Of a stretch of DNA of 64,000 nt, positions 24,626-34,150 are shown piece after piece. Source of the DNA: JAXLWB01 sp046328715 (GTDB taxonomy: Bacteria > Chloroflexota > Anaerolineae > Caldilineales > Caldilineaceae); the NCBI GenBank assembly GCA_046328715.1, contig JAXLWB010000036.1, positions 1 to 64,000 of the forward strand, given 5' to 3'. The notes beneath the pieces were generated by a model. It was not told the DNA's origin. It saw nothing but the letters and a program-made list of their open reading frames with translations, and did not search any database. The translations under genes were made by a program, and so were the position numbers. Each line of letters opens with the position of its first letter. Position 1 is the stretch's first letter.

Positions 24626-27598
24626 ATGAACAGTAAAATCAGAACGTATGCAATGCTCTTTGTCAGTGTTTTCCTGATCAGCCTGGTCACTTGGCTTCAA
24701 GTCGATCAGGGATTTGCTCAATCGAATGCCACTGCTCAGAATGCAATCTATCTACCGATGGTATCGAATAATGGAAAAGGCAATAGTGAACAGCCTGGCA
24801 CGCAGGTGCCGCTCTCTTTGTTTCTCGATCCTACCTGGAAGACCAGTGACGCTAACGTAGTTGTAGATGCGGCGGGGGGTGAACATGTCGCTTTCTACTA
24901 CTACGAACCCAAGTTCGAGGATCGTCCCAACTATGCGCTCTATTCCTATTGTCCGAGCCAATGTGACAAGGGTGAAAGTTGGAAGTCAATCGGTCTGGCC
25001 CAGGACAAAGATGTCAACGAGGTGCAGTTGGCGCTCAACAGTGCTGGCAAACCCCGCTTGCTGATTCGGGCAACATCCGCGCTCAACGAAAATGGTCTTG
25101 ACTTTTTCTATGCCGCCTGTGATGGCGATTGCAGCCAGGCGAGTGGTTGGACATTGACTCGGGTACGTACAAACTTAGGCACTGCCAGTGTGGAGTACAG
25201 AGATGATGATCTGCCGCAGCGAACATTTGCACTCGATCCCGCAGGGCGACCACGCTTCATCTATGTGGACCGCCAAAACAGCAACTATGGTACCTTTTAC
25301 GTCTACTGCGACAACAACTGCGACAAGCAGGAATCTTGGCAGCAGGTTCGTATCAACAAAGTCATTCAGTCCCCCCAATTTCGGGACGATGATATTCTCT
25401 ACCCGACCTTAACCTTTACGTCCGATGGCAAACCTCGTGTCGTCACTGCCGATTTCCAACCGCTCGATGACAGCGATCTGTCGCTGGCGTATATTGAATG
25501 TAACGATGGCTGTAATCAATCGGAGAATTGGCAAGCAGTGAAGATTGCGGTGCGCGGTTCAGGCTCGCAGGCCAGCGCCGATCTAGAATTTGACGCAGAC
25601 AATCATCCCCGGATCGCCTTCTACCAGGAAGGGTTGCTGGAACAAAAGGGCAACAAACTCTTCTATCTTTGGTGTGACAATGAGTGTTTGAACAGTACCA
25701 ACTGGCAACAACGGGACTTGGGGCTGAACACAATGGATGGTCAGGAGCCAGATTTGGAACTTGACAGCGCAGGTCGTCCACGGATCGCTTATGCTGATTA
25801 TGATCAAGGTGGCGTTGGTATCACTTGGTGCAATGAGGCGTGCGAAACCCCTGGTGCGCAATGGCAAAACAAATTGATCGAAGATCGCAACAAATTATAT
25901 CAAGCCTGGCCCGTCGTCTATCCACCCCACTGTGATGGCGGCATCTGGGATGGCAACACACCCAGGCTCATCTTGCGAGGCAAAGGCGATCCTCAACTTG
26001 CCTATGATGGCACCTATCACGCTCGCTGTTTTTACGATGAGGACCCAACGGATAATGAACCGCCGATCATGGCATTGCATTTGATCGAACGCTCGGTACG
26101 CTTGATTTCCTTTGCCGATCCCTTTAATGTGCCGCCCGACACGGGAACCCCGACCTTGACCCGTACACCAACGCCGACGCGCACCCCGACAGCCACCGCC
26201 ACCCCCACGGTAACGCAGACCCCCAGCCCGACACCGGTTGGTATCAGCAAGAGCCTGGCCGTCTTTGCTGATACACAGTGGAAGACAAGCAACGCCAGCA
26301 TCGCCGTGGATGGCACAGGTCGCAAGCATCGAGCCTTCTATTACGACGAGGCAGGGACCGCCGGCGCACCCTCCTATGCGGTCTATCAAAGCTGCGCCAG
26401 TGGCTGTGAAAATGCCAACAACTGGAAGGGGATGAGCTTTGCCTCGGATGTTAACGAAGTGCAACTGAAAGTAGATGCGGCGAATAAGCCACACCTGCTG
26501 ATCCGTACCAAATCGACGACGGTTGACAATAGTTATGAATATTACTACGCCGTCTGCACGGGTGATTGTACACAGGAAAGTGGTTGGGAAATGATCGGGA
26601 TGGTGCGATCCGTGGGTGGTTCTGCCTATGAACAACACGATGCAGAACAGCCACAACGCTCTTTTGAGCTTGATCCAAATGGTCGCCCCCGCTTTGTCTA
26701 TCTCGATAATGATCTGTCAGCCGATCCGCTCCATGTTGGGGTTTTCTATGTCTGGTGTGATCAAAATTGTGGCAGCGACATCAACGAATGGCACGAAACG
26801 CTGATCACAGACATCGATGCCTGGAACGGACAGATTGAAAAGCAGGAAAAGGCCTATTATCTATCGCTAGCCTTTACCAATCAAGGACAGCCTCGCTTGG
26901 TCACTGCCGAGTATTACCCCTACCTCGACACGACCGACACCGTATGGCGCATGGGCTACTTCGAGTGCAATGACATGTGTGATCAGGGATTTCTTTGGAG
27001 CGCGGTTGCCATCTATGACCGGGGCACAGGACCCGTACCGAGTGCAGACTTGGCGATTGATGGGGCTGGTCATCCGCATGTGGCCTTCTACCAAGAGACG
27101 ACCGATGGTATTTTGCCTGGTGGTGGTCACATGCCCATCCCGCCTCACCTGATCTACCTCACCTGCACGGAGAGCAATTGTTTGAATGCGATGAATTGGA
27201 ATGGCATTGCTCTGAACACAGGCGACAACAACGGTGCTGCACCCGACATCGAATTGGATGCACAAGGTCATCCCCGTATCGCCTACACCCTGGGCGCAAC
27301 CGGTGGACTTGGCTATTCGTGGTGCAACGGGGACTGTCTGAACAGTACAGGCCAGACGTGGAAGCATGGCATCATCGAGACACGCGCTCAATTGCAGGCA
27401 GCGCTCCCCAAGAGCCATCCCAACCATTGTGACTCAGGCGGATGGACAGCGTTGACCCCGACCCTGATTGTGCCGAACACTGGCCATCCGCATGTGGCCT
27501 ACGATGCGACCTACATCGCTCACTGCCAGCATGGTAACACCTGGCACGATGATGTATTGATGCGAGCGGTGCGAGTGGTCAGCTTTACGCAGCCGTAA
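24626..27598 (+). CDS. Secreted double Cys-rich beta-propeller-like protein
   Basis: A 990-residue exported protein. A signal peptide (residues 1 to about 31, ending GFAQS) is followed by the tag AIYLPMVSN. Two homologous halves of about 470 residues are joined by a Thr/Pro linker (TPTLTRTPTPTRTPTATATP). Each half has about six repeats of two alternating patterns: L-D-x-x-G-x-P-[RH]-[IVF]-x-[YF] and [YFW]-x-x-C-x3-C-x(4-6)-W (for example YCDNNCDKQESWQ, WCDNECLNSTNWQ). This suggests propeller blades with one disulfide each. Paralogues with a single propeller lie at 35178 and 60795. No enzyme motif seen; a binding or surface role is inferred. Transcribed from P1. Confidence 0.78.
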   Translation: MNSKIRTYAMLFVSVFLISLVTWLQVDQGFAQSNATAQNAIYLPMVSNNGKGNSEQPGTQVPLSLFLDPTWKTSDANVVVDAAGGEHVAFYYYEPKFEDRPNYALYSYCPSQCDKGESWKSIGLAQDKDVNEVQLALNSAGKPRLLIRATSALNENGLDFFYAACDGDCSQASGWTLTRVRTNLGTASVEYRDDDLPQRTFALDPAGRPRFIYVDRQNSNYGTFYVYCDNNCDKQESWQQVRINKVIQSPQFRDDDILYPTLTFTSDGKPRVVTADFQPLDDSDLSLAYIECNDGCNQSENWQAVKIAVRGSGSQASADLEFDADNHPRIAFYQEGLLEQKGNKLFYLWCDNECLNSTNWQQRDLGLNTMDGQEPDLELDSAGRPRIAYADYDQGGVGITWCNEACETPGAQWQNKLIEDRNKLYQAWPVVYPPHCDGGIWDGNTPRLILRGKGDPQLAYDGTYHARCFYDEDPTDNEPPIMALHLIERSVRLISFADPFNVPPDTGTPTLTRTPTPTRTPTATATPTVTQTPSPTPVGISKSLAVFADTQWKTSNASIAVDGTGRKHRAFYYDEAGTAGAPSYAVYQSCASGCENANNWKGMSFASDVNEVQLKVDAANKPHLLIRTKSTTVDNSYEYYYAVCTGDCTQESGWEMIGMVRSVGGSAYEQHDAEQPQRSFELDPNGRPRFVYLDNDLSADPLHVGVFYVWCDQNCGSDINEWHETLITDIDAWNGQIEKQEKAYYLSLAFTNQGQPRLVTAEYYPYLDTTDTVWRMGYFECNDMCDQGFLWSAVAIYDRGTGPVPSADLAIDGAGHPHVAFYQETTDGILPGGGHMPIPPHLIYLTCTESNCLNAMNWNGIALNTGDNNGAAPDIELDAQGHPRIAYTLGATGGLGYSWCNGDCLNSTGQTWKHGIIETRAQLQAALPKSHPNHCDSGGWTALTPTLIVPNTGHPHVAYDATYIAHCQHGNTWHDDVLMRAVRVVSFTQP

Positions 27599-27653
27599 CT
27601 ATATCTTCTAAGTGGATCCAAGAAAGAAGCTAGAAATCAGGAACGTCGCCAGC

Positions 27654-27712
27654 CACTTCCGGGAAGGGTCCGTCCAAGGAGAAAGTTGATCAGTAGAGCC
27701 TTCCCGGAAGTG
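27654..27712. repeat. CTTCCGGGAAGG inverted repeat, copy 1
   Basis: CACTTCCGGGAAGG (27654-27667) and CCTTCCCGGAAGTG (27699-27712) form a hairpin. Another copy is at 52334-52388. Confidence 0.75.
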
Positions 27713-27761
27713 CTGAATCGATCACACAGAGCGTGCTTATTCAACGGTTACCCCGAAAACG

Positions 27762-27803
27762 ATTGGCGAGGAGAGATGCGCTTCGCAGTCTCTCCTCGCC
27801 AAT
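27762..27803. terminator. Bidirectional terminator hairpin
   Basis: ATTGGCGAGGAGAGA pairs with TCTCTCCTCGCCAAT around a 12-nt loop, between the convergent propeller and regulator genes and 2 bp from the regulator stop. Confidence 0.7.
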
Positions 27804-27805
27804 TG

Positions 27806-30217
27806 TTATTCCGCAAACAACTCCTCAACCCAGTTCAACTGATAGGGTGGATATGCTTCCTGCACCATTCGTGCTCGCCCAGCTTCTAACATTTTCTGAA
27901 AGTCAGGCTCATTGGCGCTAAGCTGCTGCCGTAATTCATCATAGACGAGTTGATCGGCTGGAAGAAGGGAAGACTGCGCTTGGGATAGGAGGTAGTTGGC
28001 AGCACCTAACAATTGTGCCACGGCGGCCCAAGTCTGCGTTGCCGAGAGCAACTTGGCCACTACTACCATCGAAGCTGCCGTTCCGCGTTGGTCCTTTACT
28101 TCATTATTCAGTGCCAAACTTTCAAGCGCTTCAGCGCGTGCATCTTCCCATTTGCCAAGTTGAATCCGTGCCTGAGCCAATCGGCGCAGTGAACCTGCCA
28201 ACTGATTTTTATCCTCGATCAGGCGCAATGTCTGTACCGCTTGTTCACCCAATGCTTGGGCACGATTAAAATTCTGTTGGACGAGGGCAATTTCGGCTAA
28301 ATGGGTGAGAGTCGTGGCCACTTCGGAGTAATTATTATTCGTACTAGCCACTGCAACTGCCTCACTGGCATAGGTTTCGGCAGCCGCGTAGTCTGCTTCG
28401 TGCAGCGCAATCAATCCCCGGTAGCGCAGCATCTTAGCTAATGTCGCCCGATCGCCGACACGACGAATCGTGTCCAAACAACGTTCGATGTATGTAAGCG
28501 CTGCTGAGTAGTTGCCGCCTGCGATGGCGAGGATGGTAGCTGCAACATAGCCATTGGCGCTCTCAATTTCGGATAATTGGGCAGGATCTTGTTGCAAAAA
28601 GTCAAGCAAACGTTGCAACCCCTCCCGATGATGGCCGCGAATGTACCAATACTCCTCCAACTGCAATGCCAGTTGGAGACCACGAACCAGGTCATGGGTA
28701 CGTAGGCATCGATCCAGCGCCGCACGTAAATTGGCATGTTCTTCATCGAGAACGTGCAGCCATTGAAGTTGTTCGCTGCCGTACAAATGCGATTTGGCGG
28801 TCGCTGCTAATTTGTAAAAATAGCTATAGTGGGCCAGCCAAACTTCGTCTTGCCCCAGGCCAATCGTTGTTGCGGAGCCGTTGCTGGGTGAAGGCATGGT
28901 AGCGCGGCGTTTTTCAGCCGCATACTGGCGAATCACTTCGTGTAGTTCATAGCGAGCATGGCCTCCGGACTGTCGCCTCTGTATCAACGATTTGTCGATG
29001 AGTCCAGCTAACCGTGGCAAGGTTGCCTTGGCTACTGTCTGTGCCGCTTCCCGCTGACAGCCACCGCGAAAGACAGCCAACCGCCCCATGATCTCGCGCT
29101 CTTCAGCATTCAAGAGCGACCAAGAATGGTCAAAGACAGCTCTCATGCTGCGGTGTCTAGGCGTGGTGTCTCGATTGGCACGGGCCAGAAAGTCGATATT
29201 GCTTTCGAGTTCACTGGCAATCTCTTCGGGAGACAGCACATTGACCCACGCCGCTGCTAACTCAATCCCGAGAGGCATACCATCCACCAATTGGCAAATG
29301 CGGGCAATGGATCGTTTATTGTTGCTGTCGAGCCGGAATTCAGGTTCGGCCTGTTGTGCCCGATCCAGAAAAAGCAGAACAGCATCCGACATCTCAACGG
29401 GAAGGGCGGCGTTAGGCAGCGAAAGGCCGCCCAACTCAAACGAACGTTCACTGCTCAGCCGTAGCCGCTCACGCGAAGTAATCAGGATCTGCAAATGTTC
29501 GGTCTGTTGGAGCAATTGGTTGACCCAGTTTGTCGCTTCATTACTCTCTTGATGAAGCAACTCTTCAAAGCCGTCCAACACCAAAAGTAGATGACGAGTT
29601 GCCAGCGCCATGTTGATTTGTTGGCTGGCATCGCCGCCGCCAGGCAACTGCAGCGCACTGGCAACCGCACCCGGCAGATGCGCCGCAGCACGCAGCGGTG
29701 TGAGCGATACAAAGACAATCCCATCCGTAAAATGTGCGGTAAGCTGGGTCGCTACATCCAACGCCAACAAGGTTTTGCCCATACCACCTGTTCCGAAAAT
29801 CGTCACCAGCCGGTTACGCTCGTCGAGTAGTAAGGTGCGTAGTGCATTTCGTTCTGCTTCGCGCCCAATCAGCGGTCCAACCGACTGTGGCACAGTGAAA
29901 TGTGGCAAGGGTAAAGCCGGAGTGTGGCTTGTGAGTGGCGAGGAAACTTTTTCATCATCGATGGGGGCGTTCGGGAGATCACGCTGCCTTTCGGGGGCTT
30001 GGCGCGCCAGGCGTAGAAACTCACTGCGCTCGTCGTTCGGCAGTTTGAGCACTTCGGCAATCCGGTCGGCCATCTCGCGCGAGGGCCGGCGTGCACCGAT
30101 CTCAAAGGAACGCAATGTAGGCGTAGCGCAACCAACCAGCTCGGAAAGTCTTTCTTGTGTCAGGTCTTGTTCGGCACGTAACTTCTTTAGCCAGGATCCA
30201 AAAGTCGTCGGTTGCAT
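27806..30217 (-). CDS. XRE-HTH / NB-ARC ATPase / TPR regulator, paralogue A
   Basis: An 803-residue signal-transduction ATPase (STAND class). An XRE helix-turn-helix at about 5-60 (WLKKLRAEQDLTQERLSELVGCATPTLRSFEIG) is followed by a linker and an NB-ARC module. This has GTGGMGKT (Walker A, 142-149), HLLLVLDGFEEL (Walker B), ITSRERLR (sensor) and GMPLGIELAAAWV (GLPL motif), and the winged-helix block RHRSMRAVFDHSWSLLNAEE. The C-terminal about 350 residues are TPR-like helices. Expected to be a ligand-switched oligomeric transcription factor. AGGAGG precedes the ATG at 30217. Three complete paralogues (37021, 43148, 57892) and one partial lie in this window. It is separated from the P2 exported-protein operon by the ParB-like pair. 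Confidence 0.9.
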   Translation of the reverse strand: MQPTTFGSWLKKLRAEQDLTQERLSELVGCATPTLRSFEIGARRPSREMADRIAEVLKLPNDERSEFLRLARQAPERQRDLPNAPIDDEKVSSPLTSHTPALPLPHFTVPQSVGPLIGREAERNALRTLLLDERNRLVTIFGTGGMGKTLLALDVATQLTAHFTDGIVFVSLTPLRAAAHLPGAVASALQLPGGGDASQQINMALATRHLLLVLDGFEELLHQESNEATNWVNQLLQQTEHLQILITSRERLRLSSERSFELGGLSLPNAALPVEMSDAVLLFLDRAQQAEPEFRLDSNNKRSIARICQLVDGMPLGIELAAAWVNVLSPEEIASELESNIDFLARANRDTTPRHRSMRAVFDHSWSLLNAEEREIMGRLAVFRGGCQREAAQTVAKATLPRLAGLIDKSLIQRRQSGGHARYELHEVIRQYAAEKRRATMPSPSNGSATTIGLGQDEVWLAHYSYFYKLAATAKSHLYGSEQLQWLHVLDEEHANLRAALDRCLRTHDLVRGLQLALQLEEYWYIRGHHREGLQRLLDFLQQDPAQLSEIESANGYVAATILAIAGGNYSAALTYIERCLDTIRRVGDRATLAKMLRYRGLIALHEADYAAAETYASEAVAVASTNNNYSEVATTLTHLAEIALVQQNFNRAQALGEQAVQTLRLIEDKNQLAGSLRRLAQARIQLGKWEDARAEALESLALNNEVKDQRGTAASMVVVAKLLSATQTWAAVAQLLGAANYLLSQAQSSLLPADQLVYDELRQQLSANEPDFQKMLEAGRARMVQEAYPPYQLNWVEELFAE

Positions 30218-30320
30218 TTGAACCTCCTGCTAAAGAGTGTATCAATTCTCAGGGATTCTCGCAACATAGTTAGAAAATCGGGTCGAAATCAGAACCCTGC
30301 ACGTCAGTAAGGGGCTACCA

Positions 30321-30375
30321 CGCCACCATAAAAAGAGCCAGATTCACATGGAATCTGGCTCTTTTTATGGTGGCG
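30321..30375. terminator. Perfect 25-bp hairpin terminator
   Basis: CGCCACCATAAAAAGAGCC plus AGATTC pairs exactly with GAATCTGGCTCTTTTTATGG plus TGGCG around a 5-nt loop. It begins one base after the ParB-like stop and carries T-runs on both strands, so it can act in both directions. Confidence 0.85.
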
Positions 30376-30376
30376 A

Positions 30377-30883
30377 TCAACATCCTGCTGCTTGCCAACA
30401 AGTCGGTGTGTTTGCCATCGTTGGCTCAGCCCGACCTCTGTTTTCGGTTCGAATTTCAATAACATGTGCTGTGATTTCCTTAAGCCCCAACCATTTGGCG
30501 ACCGACACCCGATGATGTCCATCGATGACATAGTAGCGGTCATCCAACTTGTAGACTTCAATCGGTGGCAGTGATTCCATCTGTTCCATCGCCAGCAGAA
30601 TCCCGCTCCAACGCTCAATCAGATGCTCTTTTAGCGGCAAGAAGTTGGCTGTGTAATCACGGGTGCGGCTAACGCTACCCGCAATCGCATCCAAACTGAT
30701 ATCACGAATGCCACGATCCGTGGAGTTGGTAATTCGTACATTGTGACGTACCTCGTCCAACCCCAGCAGCGTAATCTGACGTTGAAAAAGGCGGGCAATT
30801 ATTTGCCCCCACTGGCCACGGCGATGCGCCTGTTCAAAGGTTTGGCGGGCGAGCCAGCGCGTTCCCTCAGTTGTTGCAACCAT
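30377..30883 (-). CDS. ParB/sulfiredoxin-fold-like protein
   Basis: A 168-residue protein. IEVYKLDDRYYVIDGHHRVSVAKWLGLKEITAHVIEI near the C-terminus is the ParB-N/Srx motif (D-G-H-H-R), which in relatives binds nucleotides (CTP in ParB, ATP in sulfiredoxin). The N-terminal WLARQTFEQAHRRGQWGQIIARL is helical and unassigned. No DNA-binding HTH is seen, so it is not a chromosome-partition ParB. The start at 30883 follows GGAGG. It overlaps the small upstream gene by about 85 bases. Confidence 0.72.
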   Translation of the reverse strand: MVATTEGTRWLARQTFEQAHRRGQWGQIIARLFQRQITLLGLDEVRHNVRITNSTDRGIRDISLDAIAGSVSRTRDYTANFLPLKEHLIERWSGILLAMEQMESLPPIEVYKLDDRYYVIDGHHRVSVAKWLGLKEITAHVIEIRTENRGRAEPTMANTPTCWQAAGC

Positions 30884-31044
30884 GATAGCCTCCGTAATAC
30901 TTCCTCTATGATTCTTCGACCCAATCCTGGGCGATTCTCCTGTTGTTCCATCAGCAAGAGCCGCGTATGTGACTCTTTGAGCAAAGTGTGGTTCTTTTCC
31001 TTGGCAACCGTCCACGCAAGTTCGAGACTAGTAGCAGGTAACAT
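30799..31044 (-). CDS. Small helical protein overlapping the ParB-like gene
   Basis: An 81-residue protein: MLPATSLELAWTVAKEKNHT, then LLKESHTRLLLMEQQENRPGLGRRIIEEVLRRLSWLQQL. AAGGAGAA sits 6 bases before the ATG, which is a strong start signal. The 3' end overlaps the ParB-like gene by 85 bases in another frame, long for an overlap. The last about 25 residues may therefore be constrained by the overlapping gene. Family unknown; the pair resembles a translationally coupled two-protein module. Confidence 0.55.
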   Translation of the reverse strand: MLPATSLELAWTVAKEKNHTLLKESHTRLLLMEQQENRPGLGRRIIEEVLRRLSWLQQLRERAGSPAKPLNRRIAVASGGK

Positions 31045-31179
31045 AGCTTCTCCTTATTTCTACATTCTTATTTTGTTTTCGAACGACTTCGTTCGTATGA
31101 GCCCATCATAGCAAAGAAATAAGTCGTTTTGGAGTCACAAAGTGACACAAGAAGTAATACAAAAAGTGACATCTCACTT

Positions 31180-31249
31180 TGTAGGGTGATCTGTATTGGG
31201 TCGTGTATCACTCGCGCCTGTTCGCGTCCTGTTGGCTGTGATTCAATGA
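31180..31249 (+). promoter_or_regulatory. Promoter P2 of the 12-bp direct-repeat family
   Basis: Repeats at 31180, 31192 and 31204 (TGTAGGGTGATC, TGTATTGGGTCG, TGTATCACTCGC). Box GCCTGTTC is at 31216 and TTCAATGA at 31242. The spacing is again 38 bp from the last repeat to TTCAAT. It drives the lipocalin-like gene at 31302. Confidence 0.83.
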
Positions 31250-31301
31250 CTGGCAAATAAACGTGGGAATTAGCACTGCGAGGCATTAGGGAGATTCAAA
31301 T

Positions 31302-32309
31302 ATGAAACACTTTATCAAAACGGCTGTACTGCTCACGCTCATCTTGCTGGGTGCAATGGGCCAGATCCAGAGCACAAGGGCGCAGAGCAAGAGCGCCGCA
31401 CCATCGGAGCTGACAAGCACTCTTTATTTACCGCTCCTGACAGGGGGCAACTCGGGCAATGCACCCGTAGCACTACCAGCAGAGTTAGTCACAACCTGGT
31501 ATAGCGGCAACGCACCGTTGAATGATTTCTACAATCCGCAGACAGGGGAGTGGAGCGAGGTCAACGGGGTGGGGCAGATGGTTGTCTTTGCCAGCAATGG
31601 CGACTACACCTACAGCAGTTTCATTCAAGTGCAGTTGGGTAACTGTCGCAGCGAAGTATCGACTTTCAGGCAGGGTCAGACTTTTGTCACCGGCAATGCG
31701 CTGACCCTGACAGCCTCGATCTTTAAGACCCGCAGCGTCATGATCTGCGGCTCAACCCAAGAAAAATTCAGCGAAGGACCTTTCGATCCGATCGTCCAGA
31801 AGTGGGAGGTTACGGATGGGGCAGATGGCCATGAACAGTTGACGATTGGCACAGCAGGCGAGGCAGTGACCTACAACAAGGCAGGCATGGTCAACTCATT
31901 GCTGGGCTTGTGGTTAAAGGACGGTCTCTCCCCAGAGGGTTTTTATGACCCGACGACCCATCAATTTGATCTTGACGGCGGCCAAGGCATGTGGTTCGAC
32001 TTTGCCGCCGATGGTAGCTATCGCTTTGGCGAGCACCGTCAAAGCCCTCCTGATAATCATGGCTGCTACTATGAGTGGTGGATTTACCAACAAGGCTCGA
32101 TGCGTATTGTCGGTGGGCACATCACAGTGACCCCGGAAAGCGGCGCACGGCACTGGCGCAATCCGTGTATGCCCAGTCAAGCAACTGAAGAGCCCTGGCT
32201 CAGTGATACGCGTGACTACACCTGGTCCTATCGCGATCGTGCCGGCGAGGTAAAACTGGTAATGATTCCGCGCTCGCTCCCTTTCGAATTCGTCTTTCAA
32301 CGCCCCTGA
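31302..32309 (+). CDS. Secreted duplicated lipocalin-like protein, paralogue 1
   Basis: A 335-residue exported protein. A signal peptide (to about residue 29, ending TRAQS) is followed by the tag LYLPLLTGG. Two similar halves begin TTWYSGNAPLNDFYNPQTGEW and LGLWLKDGLSPEGFYDPTTHQF. Each has a G-x-G-x-[MW]-[VF]-x-F-A-[SA]-[ND]-G-[DS]-Y core, suggesting a small beta-barrel like lipocalin-type domains. The paralogue at 45898 has the same layout. No catalytic motif. Cysteines are placed in pairs (NCRSEV, ICGS; GCYYEW, NPCMPS). Transcribed from P2, probably with the SBBP gene. Confidence 0.75.
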   Translation: MKHFIKTAVLLTLILLGAMGQIQSTRAQSKSAAPSELTSTLYLPLLTGGNSGNAPVALPAELVTTWYSGNAPLNDFYNPQTGEWSEVNGVGQMVVFASNGDYTYSSFIQVQLGNCRSEVSTFRQGQTFVTGNALTLTASIFKTRSVMICGSTQEKFSEGPFDPIVQKWEVTDGADGHEQLTIGTAGEAVTYNKAGMVNSLLGLWLKDGLSPEGFYDPTTHQFDLDGGQGMWFDFAADGSYRFGEHRQSPPDNHGCYYEWWIYQQGSMRIVGGHITVTPESGARHWRNPCMPSQATEEPWLSDTRDYTWSYRDRAGEVKLVMIPRSLPFEFVFQRP

Positions 32310-32424
32310 TTTCCGTTTGTTCAAATCAGCGAACCATATACAACGAAGGATAGAAGTGGCAGGTTGCAAGTTTTCGCAATTCGCCATTCGCAATTTGCTA
32401 TTTTCAACTCTGTGGAGAAACCTC

Positions 32425-33993
32425 ATGAAAATTCAATCACTAACCCAAAAACTGGCTGCTGGTTTGTTTGCCTTGGGTCTGTTTGCTGGGAGTGTGGCCA
32501 TGAATCCCGCGCCAGTCAAGGCCGCTGAACCTGATCCGACCATCATCTACAGCACCTTTGTCGGCGAGATCTCCAGCGACTACATCCGTGATACGGCGCT
32601 GGATAGCCAGGGTAATCTCTATGTCGCAGGTTACACCTACAGCAAGAACCTGGGCGGATCATCCAATCCGGTCAAGGGCTACAGCGATGCCTTTGTCGGC
32701 AAACTCAACCCCGACGGTAGCGCCTGGCAATGGATCACCTACATCGGCGGCAATCAGTCGGAAGAAGGCTATGCGTTGGTCGTTGGCAAGGACGCAGTCT
32801 GGGTCACCGGTTACACCGACTCACCCGACTACCCGACCACGGCCAATGCCCAGCAGCGCACCTTTGGCGGTTACTACGATGTGCTGTTGGCCCGCCTCGA
32901 CCCAGCTACAGGAGCTGTCAACTACAGCACCTACTATGGCCACGACATGCGCGACGAAGGGCGTGACCTCGCCTTGGATGCGCAAGGTAACGTCTACGTG
33001 ACTGGCATCAACAATTCGGGCAATGTGCTGGCGCTTAAGGTGACAGGCGAAGCCAACCCAAAAGTGGTCTACGAGGTGCAATGGGGCGACGACTGGGGCC
33101 AGGATATCGGCTATGGCATTGCCGTGGACAAGGTGGGTCATGCCTATATCACAGGCATGACCGAGAATAGCCCATCGGGAACGACTTTCCCGATCAAGCC
33201 TGGTGCGCTTCAGAGCAAGTGTGGACCCTACACCTACTCGAACGGCGAGAGCAGTTGTACCACCGATGCCTTTCTCTCTATCCTCAATGCCGAAGGTACG
33301 GAGCTACTCTACAGCAGCTTGCTGGGCGGCAGCGGTGGACCCGAACTCAGCTCCGGTAGCGACGAAGCAAGAGCGATTGCGCTTGATGCCCAGGGCAACA
33401 TCTATCTGACCGGAATGAGCTATGCAGCCGATTTTCCCACCGTCAATGCAGCCTATCCTAACTATCCCGATGCCACCAATATGGCCGATGTCTGGGTGAC
33501 CAAGCTGACGCCCAACGGCAAAACCATTCTCTACTCCACCTACCTCGGCGGCGACAGTGATGATGAAGGCTCGTCCATTACCACTGATGGAAAAGGCAAC
33601 GCCTATGTGCTGAGCCAATCCCGTTCGACCGACTTTCCAACCCTCAAGGCATTGCAAAGCAACCTGGGCAAAGGTGGCATCTGCTTTAGCGGCTCAACCG
33701 TGCGCGCCTGCTACGACAACGCCATCACCAAACTCAGCCCAACCGGTGCCGTCCGGTGGAGCACCTACCTCGGTCACGGTTTTGATGAGTTTGGCTATGG
33801 CATCACCCGTGACCAGGCAGGTTCAATTTACGTGGTTGGTAACACAGAATCACCCGAATATCCGACGACTAACGGAGCCATCCAGCGACAGTGGGGTGGT
33901 AACGAAGATGGTTTTATCACCCAGCTGAGCGAGGGTGGAGAAGACGTTCCAGGCGGGACAGTATCACTTTTTCTGCCGCTGGTGGAGCGCTGA
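32425..33993 (+). CDS. Secreted SBBP (beta-propeller repeat) protein
   Basis: A 522-residue exported protein. The signal peptide MKIQSLTQKLAAGLFALGLF runs to about residue 35 (VKAAE). Repeats of YSTYLGG-x(n)-D-x(7-9)-D-x-x-G-x-[IV]-Y-[VL]-x-G-x-[ST]-x-[DS]-[FY]-P-[TV] follow; there are about eight, the SBBP repeat expected to build one propeller. The very C-terminus is LFLPLVER, the tag found at the N-terminal side in the neighbours. GGAG upstream fixes the start at 32425; a longer in-frame extension is not supported. It lies 115 bp after the lipocalin-like gene with no promoter of the 12-bp family, so it is likely co-transcribed. Confidence 0.85.
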   Translation: MKIQSLTQKLAAGLFALGLFAGSVAMNPAPVKAAEPDPTIIYSTFVGEISSDYIRDTALDSQGNLYVAGYTYSKNLGGSSNPVKGYSDAFVGKLNPDGSAWQWITYIGGNQSEEGYALVVGKDAVWVTGYTDSPDYPTTANAQQRTFGGYYDVLLARLDPATGAVNYSTYYGHDMRDEGRDLALDAQGNVYVTGINNSGNVLALKVTGEANPKVVYEVQWGDDWGQDIGYGIAVDKVGHAYITGMTENSPSGTTFPIKPGALQSKCGPYTYSNGESSCTTDAFLSILNAEGTELLYSSLLGGSGGPELSSGSDEARAIALDAQGNIYLTGMSYAADFPTVNAAYPNYPDATNMADVWVTKLTPNGKTILYSTYLGGDSDDEGSSITTDGKGNAYVLSQSRSTDFPTLKALQSNLGKGGICFSGSTVRACYDNAITKLSPTGAVRWSTYLGHGFDEFGYGITRDQAGSIYVVGNTESPEYPTTNGAIQRQWGGNEDGFITQLSEGGEDVPGGTVSLFLPLVER

Positions 33994-34005
33994 TACACAA
34001 CCCAC

Positions 34006-34087
34006 TGTACACCTTCTTGTATTCCATCCTGTATCAGGTGGTGTATCACTTGCTTCTGTTGTCCCGCCCCTGTCCGTGGTTCAATAG
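34006..34087 (+). promoter_or_regulatory. Promoter P3 of the 12-bp direct-repeat family
   Basis: Four repeats at 34006, 34018, 34030 and 34042 (TGTACACCTTCT, TGTATTCCATCC, TGTATCAGGTGG, TGTATCACTTGC). Box TTCTGTTG is at 34054 and TTCAATAG at 34080. The most regular member of the family. Drives the diheme cytochrome and, probably, the propeller gene at 35178. Confidence 0.87.
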
Positions 34088-34150
34088 CGACCAAGAAAGC
34101 AGTGCGAAATACCGAATTATCAATCACACATGACACAAGGATGAACCCAT

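Noticed and set aside
30377..30883. Chromosome-partition ParB
   Set aside because: Only the ParB-N-like DGHHR motif is seen; there is no HTH, no parA neighbour and no parS-like site.
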